From the NCBI RefSeq assembly GCF_009856605.1, contig NZ_CP047242.1, forward strand, positions 6,080,501 to 6,144,500: a stretch of 64,000 nucleotides of DNA. The letters are read 5' to 3'. Numbering within the stretch: the first letter of the stretch is position 1; every line of letters begins with the position of its first letter. The translations under genes were made by a program, and so were the position numbers. Positions 36,183-45,656 of this stretch are shown here, piece after piece. The stretch comes from Trichormus variabilis 0441 (GTDB taxonomy: Bacteria > Cyanobacteriota > Cyanobacteriia > Cyanobacteriales > Nostocaceae). The notes below the pieces were generated by a model. It ran no database searches and was not told the DNA's origin. It worked only from the letters and a program-made list of their open reading frames with translations.

Positions 36183-37415
36183 TTATTTAACACTCCCGAT
36201 TAATTCTTTTTGATAAACGGGATACACATCCACACCTTCACCACCACGGGGATAACTGGTACAAAGTTCTTTGTGGTCAGCTAATGCGGCTGCTAATTCT
36301 TCTCTTGTCAGGTCATTGACGAAGACACAATCACCAATGGGTTTTGGCATAGCAGCTCTTAACAAACCATCACGAGTTAATGTGATAGATTCAGTACCAC
36401 GCCACAAAATATCTATATCCAACATGGGATGGTCGAGGGATAGACCAACGCGACTCATTAATCCTAAAATACGATCGCGTTCTGCAATTGTAATATATCC
36501 TCTACGGGCGGCGATCGTTGCCGAGAAAGCCATATCTACATTAACGGCGTGTCCGTGGAACATGGGTAGACGAGGCGCAAGTTCCAAGGTGGGACTCCAA
36601 GTGTGACCGTAAGCAATCACCCTATCTAGGTCTAACTCATGCAGGTTGGGAACTTCCAATTCCAACATCTTATGGATAGCTTTGTAAGTCAAACGATGGG
36701 CTATTTCTTTAATCTCTGGAGTTGCATCTATATTGCCAAAATGAGTACGTAGTAATTCTTCGCCGTACTTCTCCAACAATTCAAAAACTTCTTGATGCGC
36801 TACTACAGCGATTTTTACCAATTCCGCCATCCCGTTACGTACTTGGTCTGTAGGGAGAGTACGCAACAAGGAGAAATCTAAAAATACTTTGCGAGAAGCA
36901 TGATAAGCACCCAAACGGTTTTTCAGTTTGCGATGATTAACTGCTACCTTAATTGCTACACTGGCATCAATTAATCCAATCAATGTAGTAGGAATGCGGA
37001 TGTAATTGCTGCTGCGACGATATGTAGAACAAGCAAAGCCGACAACATCTGTAATTAAACCGCCACCCACGACTAATACTGGTTCTTTGCGGACTAATTT
37101 GAAATCTGCAAAGACATCTATAACTCTCTCGAAAGTTTGAATAGTCTTATCTGGTTCAGTAATGGTAATAGGAAATAGCCTCAGTTCTATACCATAATAC
37201 TGGAAATATGCCTGAATTTGATTACCATACAACCGACTGACGTTAGCATCTACAATCGCCAAGCATCGTCCAAAACCTTGATATACATCTGCTAGTGCAG
37301 AATTCTGGATTTCAAAAATACCATCTACATACACCAAATCATACTCAATCTTTTCGTAACCTTCTACATGAAAAGATGTTTCCTTAGCTTCAAACTTTGC
37401 TTGGACGATACTCAT
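36183..37415 (-). CDS. mysA: 2-demethyl-4-deoxygadusol synthase (DDGS)
   Basis: A protein of 410 aa of the sugar-phosphate cyclase (dehydroquinate-synthase-like) superfamily. It cyclises sedoheptulose 7-phosphate for sunscreen synthesis. The NAD-binding strand region is [20 protein letters not shown]. The lysines and histidines for metal and substrate follow in [14 protein letters not shown] and [13 protein letters not shown], with a second metal His in [13 protein letters not shown]. First gene of the cluster and the committed step. The 1.2-kb noncoding stretch upstream should hold its control region. A primary-metabolism AroB is excluded by length and context. Confidence 0.93.
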   Translation of the reverse strand: MSIVQAKFEAKETSFHVEGYEKIEYDLVYVDGIFEIQNSALADVYQGFGRCLAIVDANVSRLYGNQIQAYFQYYGIELRLFPITITEPDKTIQTFERVIDVFADFKLVRKEPVLVVGGGLITDVVGFACSTYRRSSNYIRIPTTLIGLIDASVAIKVAVNHRKLKNRLGAYHASRKVFLDFSLLRTLPTDQVRNGMAELVKIAVVAHQEVFELLEKYGEELLRTHFGNIDATPEIKEIAHRLTYKAIHKMLELEVPNLHELDLDRVIAYGHTWSPTLELAPRLPMFHGHAVNVDMAFSATIAARRGYITIAERDRILGLMSRVGLSLDHPMLDIDILWRGTESITLTRDGLLRAAMPKPIGDCVFVNDLTREELAAALADHKELCTSYPRGGEGVDVYPVYQKELIGSVK

Positions 37416-38624
37416 AGTTTCTTGTCTCTTAATTGCAGTACATGAATGTCAGGAGTTGAATTGAAGTTGCAAAGGAAATTGAACTTCTATTCAAGGGAAA
37501 ATGCAGCAAGAATAACTCCAATTTTCTTTGTGAAAAAAGAGGTATTACATCGCAAATTTTGTTAACACCAAAGTTTATCTATGGCAAATGAGAGCGCTGA
37601 AAATTTTTCAACACACCTATATTTCGGTCATACAAGAGGATTAATTAGCTTTGCTGCAATCTTAGAAATAAATCAGTTGCCAGCAAGAAAAGGATAATCT
37701 TTTCAGACTAGATGACCGATAATTCTAAGTATGTTAATAATTTACAGATTATTTACAGACAGGAATGATGCACAACTAACTAACAGTAGTAATTTGACTT
37801 GTTGAAGTTGCTTAGAATTCACTTAACGTTTCTAAACATATCATCATTCATTGATTATTGCACATCTTTTTTACAAGAATTTTCGGAAATTTTTATTAAA
37901 CACTTCATAATCTTTACTTAAAATAGTCTTATAGTTACTCACGTCAGCACAAAGTTCAGCAGTTGTATTCGCTTACTAAATGAATAGTAATCAAATCTAA
38001 TTGCTGTCAAATAGGCACAAATTAGGAAAATCCTCAGGACAAACCAGCCTCTAATCTTAATAGAAAATTAGGGCTTAATTGAGAAAGGTAGCCGCTAGGT
38101 GTGGTGACAAAATAGCAGTCCAAATTCTTGAACATCTCTACTTTTGTCAGGTCGGCAGAAATATTTTTAGTAAGCTAATATGCCTCTAAATTGCATAACT
38201 AACAATTAAGTGCTGTTAACTGTCAACGGCCCTCACGATGGATTATGCAACTTAAAAACAAAATAGCTTAGTCACTGAATCTTAAAGTTCTACAAAATCA
38301 TGTAATAAAGCTTCATACAATAACTCTCATTTTTTATTTAGCGGTATTCAGGTAAATCCGCAAAAAGAACGAATTTACGAGCATTAAGAGCAAATATTGA
38401 GCTAGGGCAGCCATTTCTACTCCCCGGATAGCTTAATCTATGCTTTACATTTCTCAATGTAACATCGTTTATAAAATAATGCACTTAGTCAAAAGATACA
38501 TTTTGCTAAACAAGGGATTAATATAAAAAATTTCCCAGGAAGATCATATTTTTTTAAGCAAAAGTACTTATTGACAAAGTGACTTGATAAGTAATGTTAG
38601 AAGTTGAAATTAATTTTTCTTCAA
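37416..38624. other. Long noncoding region between mysA and coaT, 1209 bp
   Basis: AT-rich throughout, with stops in every frame and none of the heptamer arrays that fill other gaps here. No tRNA, hairpin terminator or codon-like bias was seen. It is upstream of mysA and downstream of coaT, so it must contain the mysA promoter and could contain an unannotated small RNA. Confidence 0.5.
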
Positions 38625-40550
38625 TTACTTCAGTAATCGTAAACCACTCAGGGTAACTAACACAGTGGAACCTTCATGGCCAATAACGCCGATGGGTAAG
38701 TTAATATTGCCGAGAAAATTACCAATTAACAATAGACCAATAAAACCCAGAGCTACAACTATATTTTGCTGGATAATGCTATGCGATCGCCTACCCAATT
38801 TCATAGCTACATCAATCTTCTCTAATTTATCAGCCATCAATACAATATCTGCCGTTTCCAAAGCCACATCACTCCCAGCCACACCCATTGCAATCCCTAC
38901 AGATGCTTGAGCCAAAGCTGGTGCATCATTAATCCCATCCCCCACCATCGCCACTGTTTGATACTTTTGCTGCAAACTGCGAATGACATCTAATTTATCT
39001 TCAGGTAAAAGTTCGGCAAATACTTGATCAATCCCCACCGCTTGAGCTACACTCTCAGCCGTGCGTTGATTATCTCCCGTAATCATCACAATTTGTTCTA
39101 TACCCAATTTCCGCAACCTAGCAATAGTCGCAGCCGCTTCTGGTCTAATCATATCTGCAATGGCAATTATACCCATTACCTGATACTCATCCCCATGACT
39201 TTCCCCTTGGGCTATCCAAACCACCGTTTTCCCCTCATCTTCCAAAGATGGCGCGACCTCCAGTAATTCCTGTGGTAACTTGTCTACATACTTCTGGACA
39301 AAAGCTATATTCCCCACAATTACTTGTTGCTCATGAGCAGTACCCACAATTCCTTGCCCTGGTATCGCTTGTACCTCCGTTGCACGTACCCACTCTAAAC
39401 CGCTAGCTGCTTGGACAATGGCTTGAGCAATGGGATGTTCTGAGGATGACTCTAGGGATGCCGCTACTTTTAAAACACTTGTCTCTGTGTAATTACTAGC
39501 AGCAATCACCTGAGATACCTGCACTTGTCCTGTAGTGAGAGTACCAGTTTTATCAAAGGCGATCGCTCTGACTTTACCAATATTCTCCAACTGCGCCCCA
39601 TTTTTAAACAAAATCCCCTGTCTTGCGCCATTGGCAATACCCGATAATAATGTAGGCATAATTGCCGCCATCAGCGCACAGGGAGAAGCCACAACCAAAA
39701 AAGTTAAGGCGCGATAAATTGTTGTTTCCCAGTCCCAACCCCAAATAAATGGCGGTAAAGTTGCCAATAATATCCCCGCAATCACAATTACCTTTGCATA
39801 TCCCCTCTCAAACACTTCGATAAACTGTTGGGAGGGAGGCGCTTGTGTTTGTGCTTGTTCCACCAGACGAATTACCCGTTGAATTAAACTACTGGCGGCT
39901 GGTTTGTGTACCCTTAATTTCAACGCCCCATAACCATTCAGTGTCCCAGCAAAAACTTCCTCGCCTACCGTCTTTTCTACGGGTAAAGACTCCCCCGTAA
40001 TCGCCGCTTGATTGATGGTGCTGTAACCAGACACAATCACAGCATCAGTAGGAATCAACTCACCCGGCTTAACAACAATCTCATCCCCTACTTGCAATTG
40101 ACTGATAGCAATAGTTTCTTCCCCAGCTTGATTGACAATCGTGGCTGTATCTGGTGTCAAGCTCATCAAACTGCGGATACTCCTCTCAGTGTGGCGCATG
40201 GCGTAACCTTCCAATGCACCACTGATAGCAAAGATGAGAATCAAAATTGCCCCATCAATAATTAGATGATATTCTCTCCGCCACAAGCCCAAACTTGCTG
40301 CACCAAGGGCGGCGACAATCATCAGCAAATCGACATCTAGTTCTTTTTCCTTGATTAGCGTCGTTAGTCCCTCACGGGCGCTTTCATAACCACCAATCAC
40401 ATAAGCCGCAGGTAAGAACAACAACGCGAAACCCAACCAACCCAAATGCAAAGCGAACCATCCGAAAAATAACAGCACTCCACAAAGCAAAGCAGCTAAG
40501 GTGTCGGTGTGTTCTTTGGTGAATTGGTGGATACGTTGGGGGTAAAGCAT
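38625..40550 (-). CDS. coaT: P1B-4 type heavy-metal ATPase, cobalt exporter CoaT
   Basis: A protein of 641 aa. The transmembrane metal motif is SPC (VVASPCALMAAIMP, near 289-291) rather than CPC, and the last helix has HEGST (near 624). Together these mark the P1B-4 subgroup, which exports Co2+ and in some cases Zn2+ or Fe2+. The actuator TGES, the phosphorylation site AFDKTGTLTTG (Asp near 332) and [15 protein letters not shown] are intact. There is no N-terminal metal-binding domain. A CoaR-type MerR regulator lies 1.8 kb away and a MerR-type operator is just upstream, which supports cobalt as substrate. Confidence 0.92.
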   Translation of the reverse strand: MLYPQRIHQFTKEHTDTLAALLCGVLLFFGWFALHLGWLGFALLFLPAAYVIGGYESAREGLTTLIKEKELDVDLLMIVAALGAASLGLWRREYHLIIDGAILILIFAISGALEGYAMRHTERSIRSLMSLTPDTATIVNQAGEETIAISQLQVGDEIVVKPGELIPTDAVIVSGYSTINQAAITGESLPVEKTVGEEVFAGTLNGYGALKLRVHKPAASSLIQRVIRLVEQAQTQAPPSQQFIEVFERGYAKVIVIAGILLATLPPFIWGWDWETTIYRALTFLVVASPCALMAAIMPTLLSGIANGARQGILFKNGAQLENIGKVRAIAFDKTGTLTTGQVQVSQVIAASNYTETSVLKVAASLESSSEHPIAQAIVQAASGLEWVRATEVQAIPGQGIVGTAHEQQVIVGNIAFVQKYVDKLPQELLEVAPSLEDEGKTVVWIAQGESHGDEYQVMGIIAIADMIRPEAAATIARLRKLGIEQIVMITGDNQRTAESVAQAVGIDQVFAELLPEDKLDVIRSLQQKYQTVAMVGDGINDAPALAQASVGIAMGVAGSDVALETADIVLMADKLEKIDVAMKLGRRSHSIIQQNIVVALGFIGLLLIGNFLGNINLPIGVIGHEGSTVLVTLSGLRLLK

Positions 40551-40577
40551 AGAGTTGCCTGAGTCAGGAATACCATT

Positions 40578-40609
40578 ACCCTAAACCTTGACATTGATGT
40601 TAATGTCAA
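40578..40609 (-). promoter_or_regulatory. coaT promoter with 20-bp spacer
   Basis: On the minus strand, TTGACA (40609-40604) and TAGGGT (40583-40578) are separated by 20 bp. The -10 box ends 27 bp before the coaT ATG. An overlong spacer that contains an operator is the hallmark of promoters activated by MerR-family proteins. Confidence 0.75.
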
Positions 40610-40610
40610 G
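40587..40610. promoter_or_regulatory. Probable CoaR operator
   Basis: Perfect nine-base inverted repeat CTTGACATT and AATGTCAAG with a six-base centre, lying across the spacer of the coaT promoter. Its position and symmetry fit binding of a MerR-family dimer. The expected regulator, CoaR, is encoded at 42371. Confidence 0.75.
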
Positions 40611-40659
40611 AGTAGGGGAAACATAATTCTTGTACACTGCTGCATAAAGGGTAAAACTT

Positions 40660-41772
40660 ATGTTGAAGCGGATTTATATTGATAACTTTAGATGCTTGGT
40701 AAATTTTGAACTTAACATTGATGCAATTAACTTAATTCTCGGCGGTAATGGTTCAGGTAAATCAACTGTTTTTGACGCTTTGCGTAGACTGCAAAGTTTC
40801 ATAATTGGTAGTCATCCAATAGAGATGGTGTTTCCTATTTTTGAATGTACTCGCTGGCAGAATTTATCAATTCAGCGTTTTGAAATAGAATTATCGGGAA
40901 ATCAAGGTAATTATAAATACGAACTAGCTGTTGAACATTATCAAAGTAAAAGCCGCATTCACTATGAACGTTTATGGTTTGAGCAGCAACCTTTAATAAA
41001 ATATGAAAAGGGTGAAGTGGAAATTTTTGATGATTATCACTCACCTAGCCCCAAATATCCATTTGATTTTTCACAGTCGGTATTATCATTATTACAGCCA
41101 AGAAATGATAATACTAAATTAACTTGGTTTAAATATCGCATGGAGCGATTTATCATTGTCCAAATCATTCCTATTCTGATGAATAATAGTAGTGAAAATG
41201 AAGAGAAAATTCTCTATTCTAAAATGGAAAATTTTGTTTCTTGGTATCGCTATATTTCCCAAGACCAAGGTAAGACGGCTGAATTAATCAGTATTTTAAA
41301 AAATGTTTTGGATGGATTTTCTAGTTTTATAATTGAAAGATTTAGCGAAAAATTATATACATTAAAACTAAGATTCATCTCCAGTGAAAATCATAAAAAT
41401 GAGTACTACTTTAGTGAACTATCTGATGGGCAGAAAGCTTTATTATCTCTGTACACCCTACTATATTGTACTGAAGATGAAGACTATACATTATGTATAG
41501 ATGAACCAGAGAATTTTTTAGCATTACCAGAAATTCAGCCTTGGTTGACTCAGCTTTATGATTTTTGTAGTGAACAAAAAATGCAGGCTTTGCTCATATC
41601 CCATCATCCAGAATTAATTAATTATCTTTTAGCATCACCCATTGGTTATTGGTTTGAACGTCAAAGTAATGCTCCTGTACGCGTGAAAAAAATTAGTAGT
41701 GAAGTTGCCGAAAATACAGGACTACCTATTTCAGAATTAATCGCACGGGGATGGCTGCATGAGTCAGCGTAG
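40660..41772 (+). CDS. AAA family ATPase (AAA_21/OLD-like), partner of the next gene
   Basis: A protein of 370 aa. The N-terminus MLKRIYIDNFRCLVNFELNI is typical of SMC/OLD-like ATPases. Walker A is GGNGSGKST (28-36), the ABC-type signature region is LSDGQKALLSL (near 253), Walker B is LCIDEPEN (near 277), and an H-loop follows in ISHHPEL. The insert between the halves is small. Such proteins pair with TOPRIM-type partners in OLD, Gabija and PARIS-like defence systems. It overlaps the next gene by 14 bp. The pair sits between coaT and coaR, where it is not expected. Function is inferred only from the family. Confidence 0.85.
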   Translation: MLKRIYIDNFRCLVNFELNIDAINLILGGNGSGKSTVFDALRRLQSFIIGSHPIEMVFPIFECTRWQNLSIQRFEIELSGNQGNYKYELAVEHYQSKSRIHYERLWFEQQPLIKYEKGEVEIFDDYHSPSPKYPFDFSQSVLSLLQPRNDNTKLTWFKYRMERFIIVQIIPILMNNSSENEEKILYSKMENFVSWYRYISQDQGKTAELISILKNVLDGFSSFIIERFSEKLYTLKLRFISSENHKNEYYFSELSDGQKALLSLYTLLYCTEDEDYTLCIDEPENFLALPEIQPWLTQLYDFCSEQKMQALLISHHPELINYLLASPIGYWFERQSNAPVRVKKISSEVAENTGLPISELIARGWLHESA

Positions 41773-42304
41773 AGTACAGATTGTTATCTTGTGCGAGGAT
41801 AGACAACAAGAGGTTTTTGCCCGTCATTTCTTAAAAAAAAGAGGTTTTACTGGCACTATTAGAACTAAAATTTGTCCAAGAGGTGCTGGAGAACAGTTTG
41901 TTAGAGAAAGCTATGCCGCAGAGGTGAAAGCATTCCGTAGTAGAAATTATCTTTCTGGAATGTTAATTGTTTTAATTGATGCAGATACAAAAACGGTAGA
42001 AGAAAGGCTAAAGCAATTAAATGATTCACTAATCGAAGACTCTCAAGAATCTTGTAAATCTGATGAATCCATCGCCATATTCGTACCTAAAAGAAATATT
42101 GAAACTTGGATTCATTATCTACAAGGTGAAACTGTAGACGAGGAAATAGTATATGCGAAATTTACTAATAATGAATCAGCTTGTAAACCTTACGTAGAAA
42201 AATTAGTAAATCAATGTAGCCAAGGAAGTTTAGCAGTAAATGTGCCGCTATCTCTTCAGGTAGCTTGTAGAGAATTTCCCCGGATTTTGAGATTATTGGA
42301 ATAA
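41759..42304 (+). CDS. TOPRIM-like (DUF4276-type) protein, partner of the ATPase
   Basis: A protein of 181 aa. The N-terminal ILCEDRQQEVFARHFL has the conserved acid (Glu13) of a TOPRIM fold. VLIDADTKT supplies the Asp-x-Asp pair (Asp74, Asp76). FVPKRNIETWIHYL (108-121) is a block I associate with DUF4276-like partners of AAA ATPases. The ATG lies within the end of the ATPase gene (ATGAGTCAGCG), so translation is coupled. It may act as a nuclease subunit. I cannot tell which TOPRIM subfamily (DUF4276 or DUF4435-like) is right. Confidence 0.75.
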   Translation: MSQRRVQIVILCEDRQQEVFARHFLKKRGFTGTIRTKICPRGAGEQFVRESYAAEVKAFRSRNYLSGMLIVLIDADTKTVEERLKQLNDSLIEDSQESCKSDESIAIFVPKRNIETWIHYLQGETVDEEIVYAKFTNNESACKPYVEKLVNQCSQGSLAVNVPLSLQVACREFPRILRLLE

Positions 42305-42370
42305 TATTATCTGAAATTGAACAGCAGATACAAATGCAGACAATCAAAATACATCAAGTATTGATAAATT

Positions 42371-43477
42371 ATGAATTCTGGTTGTTTAACGATTAAAGAA
42401 CTTACCCAAGCCGTAGGTGGTGGGATTACTCCCCGGATGGTGCGACATTACCATGAACTAGGTTTGTTACCGCAGCCCGTGCGATCGCCTAGCAATTACC
42501 GCCTCTACACCCAACAGGATGTCATCCGGTTGCAGCGAATTGTCGCCTTGAAACAGCAAGGATTCCAACTTAACCACATCCGTCACATTTTGGAGATGGA
42601 ACCAGAAGCAGTCACCAACGCCAATTTCATGGCACAGTTACAACAACAATATCGCTCAGTCATGCAGCAAATCGCCCAGCTGCGACAAACAGCATCAGCC
42701 TTAGAGGGATTATTAGGACGCGATCGCCATTGTCAAATTATGCAGGCGGAAGTATTGGCACAAGTCAAGTTATTAGAGGTGGAAACGCAAGTTGGATTAG
42801 GAGGATTGGAAAAACTTTGGCATGGTTTAGACGCAGAGGTACATACCCACCCAGAAGTATTTGCCGAATCTTTGCAACATATCTTACCTGATTTATCCGG
42901 GCGATCAGAAATTGAACAACACCTAATTTCTCAGTTAGTTTTGGCTTGTGGTGATGTGAGTTTGGTATCTTTTATCAGGGTAGATAAAAGAGCGATCGCC
43001 GCCAGCCGTCAAGCCCTTTCCTCTGCTTGCGAGATTGTCGTCGATATCCCCACCATTGCAGCAGCGATAGATCAAACAAGATTAATTCATTTAGGCTGTA
43101 AAGTCACCACCTTAATTGATAACCCCCATATCACCACAGCCATCGAGGCAGAAAAGGAATTTTGGCAGCATCAAGAGTGGCGCGAGAGATTAGCCAAAGC
43201 AAGTCAAGGCTGCATATTGGTGATTGGTTACGCACCTTCTGTACTTTTAGAAGTCTGCACCCTGATTAACCAGCAAAAAATTCAACCTTCATTAGTTATT
43301 GGAATGCCCATTGGCTTTAGTCATACTCCCGCCGCCAAAAGACAATTAATGCAACAAACATCACCTTTTATCACTATTGAGGGAACCATCGGCGGAGGAT
43401 TGCTGGCTGCTACTGCCCTCAATGCTTTGGTTGAATCATTAATTGAAAAGCCAAATTGTCATTGTTATTTGAGTTAA
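42371..43477 (+). CDS. coaR: CoaR, cobalt-responsive MerR-family activator with precorrin-isomerase-like domain
   Basis: A protein of 368 aa. The N-terminal MerR HTH reads TPRMVRHYHELGLLPQPVRS, followed by the dimerisation helix (about 75-115). The C-terminal half is like precorrin-8X methylmutase (CobH/CbiC), with VIGYAPSVLLEV and IGMPIGFSHTPAAK. The last six residues are CHCYLS. The terminal Cys-His-Cys is the cobalt-sensing motif known in Synechocystis CoaR. In Synechocystis coaR is directly divergent from coaT; here it lies 1.8 kb away, 66 bp after the TOPRIM-like gene and in the same direction. Confidence 0.93.
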   Translation: MNSGCLTIKELTQAVGGGITPRMVRHYHELGLLPQPVRSPSNYRLYTQQDVIRLQRIVALKQQGFQLNHIRHILEMEPEAVTNANFMAQLQQQYRSVMQQIAQLRQTASALEGLLGRDRHCQIMQAEVLAQVKLLEVETQVGLGGLEKLWHGLDAEVHTHPEVFAESLQHILPDLSGRSEIEQHLISQLVLACGDVSLVSFIRVDKRAIAASRQALSSACEIVVDIPTIAAAIDQTRLIHLGCKVTTLIDNPHITTAIEAEKEFWQHQEWRERLAKASQGCILVIGYAPSVLLEVCTLINQQKIQPSLVIGMPIGFSHTPAAKRQLMQQTSPFITIEGTIGGGLLAATALNALVESLIEKPNCHCYLS

Positions 43478-43522
43478 GCGTTGCAATTCCCATTTCACGC
43501 AGATTGCCTACTCAAAAAGCTT

Positions 43523-44566
43523 TCAATAAAGATTAGAGGAATTACTTGGTTGCCACTCATCCAAAATATCATTAAATAACACCTCTTGTATCCAAGTCTT
43601 GGCCACGACGGCTAGAGGTAAAGCCAACAGTAATCCTAACGCACCAAAAAGAGTAACAAAGACAATTTGTGCTGTTAAGGTGACAGCAGGTAACAGCGCT
43701 ACTTGTTTTGCCATGATTGTTGGCGTGAGCCAATAACTTTCAACATTTTGAATCACGAGATATAAAATTAAAACTGCCACAGCTTTCCAAGGCGCATCCA
43801 GAAAAGCGATCGCCATTGGCAAAAATACGCTCAAAGTTGGGCCAATATTGGGAATAAAGTTGAGTAAGCCTGCTAAAACTGCGTGAGCTAATGCTAATGG
43901 TACTTGTAAAATCCATAGCCCTAGTCCACTGAGGGTACCAATAAATAACATTTCAATCAAAGCGCCAATTGTCCAATCACCCAAACCTGTCGCGCAACGC
44001 GTGAGAATTTCATCCACCCTATGGCGATAAAAGTTAGGAAAAAACCGGATAAAAACTCTGCGGTATGGCTGGGGATTAGCTAGCAGCATTAAAGTTAGTA
44101 CTATGACGAGTAAGGTTTCTAACAATGCCGTTACCGAAGTAGAAAATAGAGCGATCGCCTGCTGTGTTAACCTCGTAACCCAAGGCTGTATCTGTTCCAG
44201 TAGCCTATCGATATCGGGAATTTCTGGTAAATAACTATCTACAAGACGTTCTTCTAACCAGTTGATACCCTGTTGAATTTGATTTATCCCAGTTGGTAAA
44301 AGTACCAATAATTGCCGGAACTGCTCGATAAATGGAGGCAAAATCAATAATAAAGCGCCAACTAAAAATGTAACGACAATACCCACACTTAAAAGAACTG
44401 CCCAAATACGTTTAATTCCAGACAACTGCAACCGCAAAACCAGTTGATTAATTGCTACTGCCAATACTACAGAAGTAAACAACAGCAGCACTAACTGACG
44501 AATTTCCCAAAGGATATAAAGTGAAATAACCAGTGCCAATAATCCTAACCATTGCCCTAGTTTCAT
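43523..44566 (-). CDS. AI-2E family transporter (PerM-like permease)
   Basis: A membrane protein of 347 aa with about seven to eight TM segments. The family block NFIPNIGPTLSVFLPMAIAF and the following VESYWLTPTIMAKQVALLP are typical. The family includes TqsA and Na+/H+ antiporter-like members, so the substrate is open. A GGAG site precedes the ATG. It is five bases downstream of the small membrane gene at 44572-44859, so the two form an operon. Confidence 0.9.
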   Translation of the reverse strand: MKLGQWLGLLALVISLYILWEIRQLVLLLFTSVVLAVAINQLVLRLQLSGIKRIWAVLLSVGIVVTFLVGALLLILPPFIEQFRQLLVLLPTGINQIQQGINWLEERLVDSYLPEIPDIDRLLEQIQPWVTRLTQQAIALFSTSVTALLETLLVIVLTLMLLANPQPYRRVFIRFFPNFYRHRVDEILTRCATGLGDWTIGALIEMLFIGTLSGLGLWILQVPLALAHAVLAGLLNFIPNIGPTLSVFLPMAIAFLDAPWKAVAVLILYLVIQNVESYWLTPTIMAKQVALLPAVTLTAQIVFVTLFGALGLLLALPLAVVAKTWIQEVLFNDILDEWQPSNSSNLY

Positions 44567-44571
44567 TTTGT

Positions 44572-44859
44572 CTATCTCCTATGCTGTTTAGAATTTCGTC
44601 TCAAGTAGACTCCTACAAAACCTATAACAACCGCAATAGTAAGTAAAATCCAAGGATTAAAAACAATCACAAAACTAGTACTCTGTTCATACTGCCAACG
44701 CAATAACCATAATGGCTCATTCCCAATATTGAAAGAAGGCACTCTCAAAACAGACAACAATACAAGCAGCAACAATGCCAACGCATTCAAACCCAGGAAT
44801 GTTGATAAAGTAATTTTGAACCAAAGCCAGAAAAGCTTATATGTTTTTTCTGTTGACAT
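44572..44859 (-). CDS. Small two-span membrane protein
   Basis: A protein of 95 aa with hydrophobic segments at about 9-36 and 64-84 and a basic C-terminal tail (LRRNSKQHRR). It immediately precedes the AI-2E family gene in the same direction. It may assist that transporter, which is inference. No family recognised. Confidence 0.7.
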   Translation of the reverse strand: MSTEKTYKLFWLWFKITLSTFLGLNALALLLLVLLSVLRVPSFNIGNEPLWLLRWQYEQSTSFVIVFNPWILLTIAVVIGFVGVYLRRNSKQHRR

Positions 44860-45273
44860 ATTTTCCTTAATTGAAAATTAATACAAGATTTATTTATTTA
44901 CGCCGTTATACTGACAAATATAATGTTTTTAGTTTGCGGTGGAAATGTGAATATAAAATGACAAATTGCTCCGCGATGGTACAAACACCCAGATTCATCT
45001 GTGGGGTTAATCCAATATCCAATAGCCAAAATTGTTTGATAGTCAGTTTCATTTGGCTAGATGCGTCACTTTCTAGTCACATTTTTTTATCATGCTAGAA
45101 AGTAACCATAATAAGGCTATGAACTAGCGACAAAAAACCAATATTTATATCTTGGGAAAACCACTGGCGATCGCTTTGCGGAAAATACTTCACAGTTTAT
45201 AAAAAAATTACATTGTTTGCTAACTCACGACAACCAAAATCACGCAGAAGAGTTTAATATTAGGGGGTATTAA
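44860..45273. other. Intergenic region upstream of the rhodopsin-transducer homologue, 414 bp
   Basis: AT-rich. A 75-codon frame at 44871 has no protein character. I looked for remnants of a seven-helix opsin (for example the DxxxK retinal-lysine helix) and saw none. GGGGG at about 45263 serves as ribosome-binding site for the next gene. Confidence 0.5.
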
Positions 45274-45651
45274 ATGAGTCTATCAATTGGACGTACTTGC
45301 TGGGCGATCGCTGAAGGTTACATTCCCCCATACAGTAACGGGCCGGAACCTCAGTTTATCAGCCATGAGACCGTGTGCATCCTCAATGCTGGCGACGAAG
45401 ATGCTCATGTAGAAATCACAATTTACTATAGCGACAAAGAGCCAGTAGGAGCTTATCGGTTGACAGTACCTGCACGCCGCACTAAACACGTCCGCTTTAA
45501 TGACCTGAATGACCCAGCACCGATTCCTCATGACACTGATTTTGCCAGTGTCATTCAATCAAATGTGCCGATTGTTGTTCAACATACTCGCCTAGACTCA
45601 CGACAGGCGGAAAATGCTCTGCTTAGTACTATTGCTTACGCTAATACTTGA
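45274..45651 (+). CDS. Sensory rhodopsin transducer (ASRT) homologue
   Basis: A protein of 125 aa. From memory it is nearly identical to the soluble transducer of Anabaena sensory rhodopsin in PCC 7120, a tetrameric beta-sandwich protein reported to bind the opsin and also DNA and sugars. Recognisable stretches are GRTCWAIAEGYIPPYSNGPE and HDTDFASVIQSNVPIVVQH. In PCC 7120 the opsin gene lies directly upstream. Here the upstream gene is unrelated and on the other strand, so the protein is an orphan in this window. Confidence 0.92.
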   Translation: MSLSIGRTCWAIAEGYIPPYSNGPEPQFISHETVCILNAGDEDAHVEITIYYSDKEPVGAYRLTVPARRTKHVRFNDLNDPAPIPHDTDFASVIQSNVPIVVQHTRLDSRQAENALLSTIAYANT

Positions 45652-45656
45652 TAACT

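Noticed and set aside
44871..45098. A 75-codon frame upstream of the rhodopsin transducer homologue
   Set aside because: Composition is not protein-like, there is no ribosome-binding site, and it has no opsin similarity.
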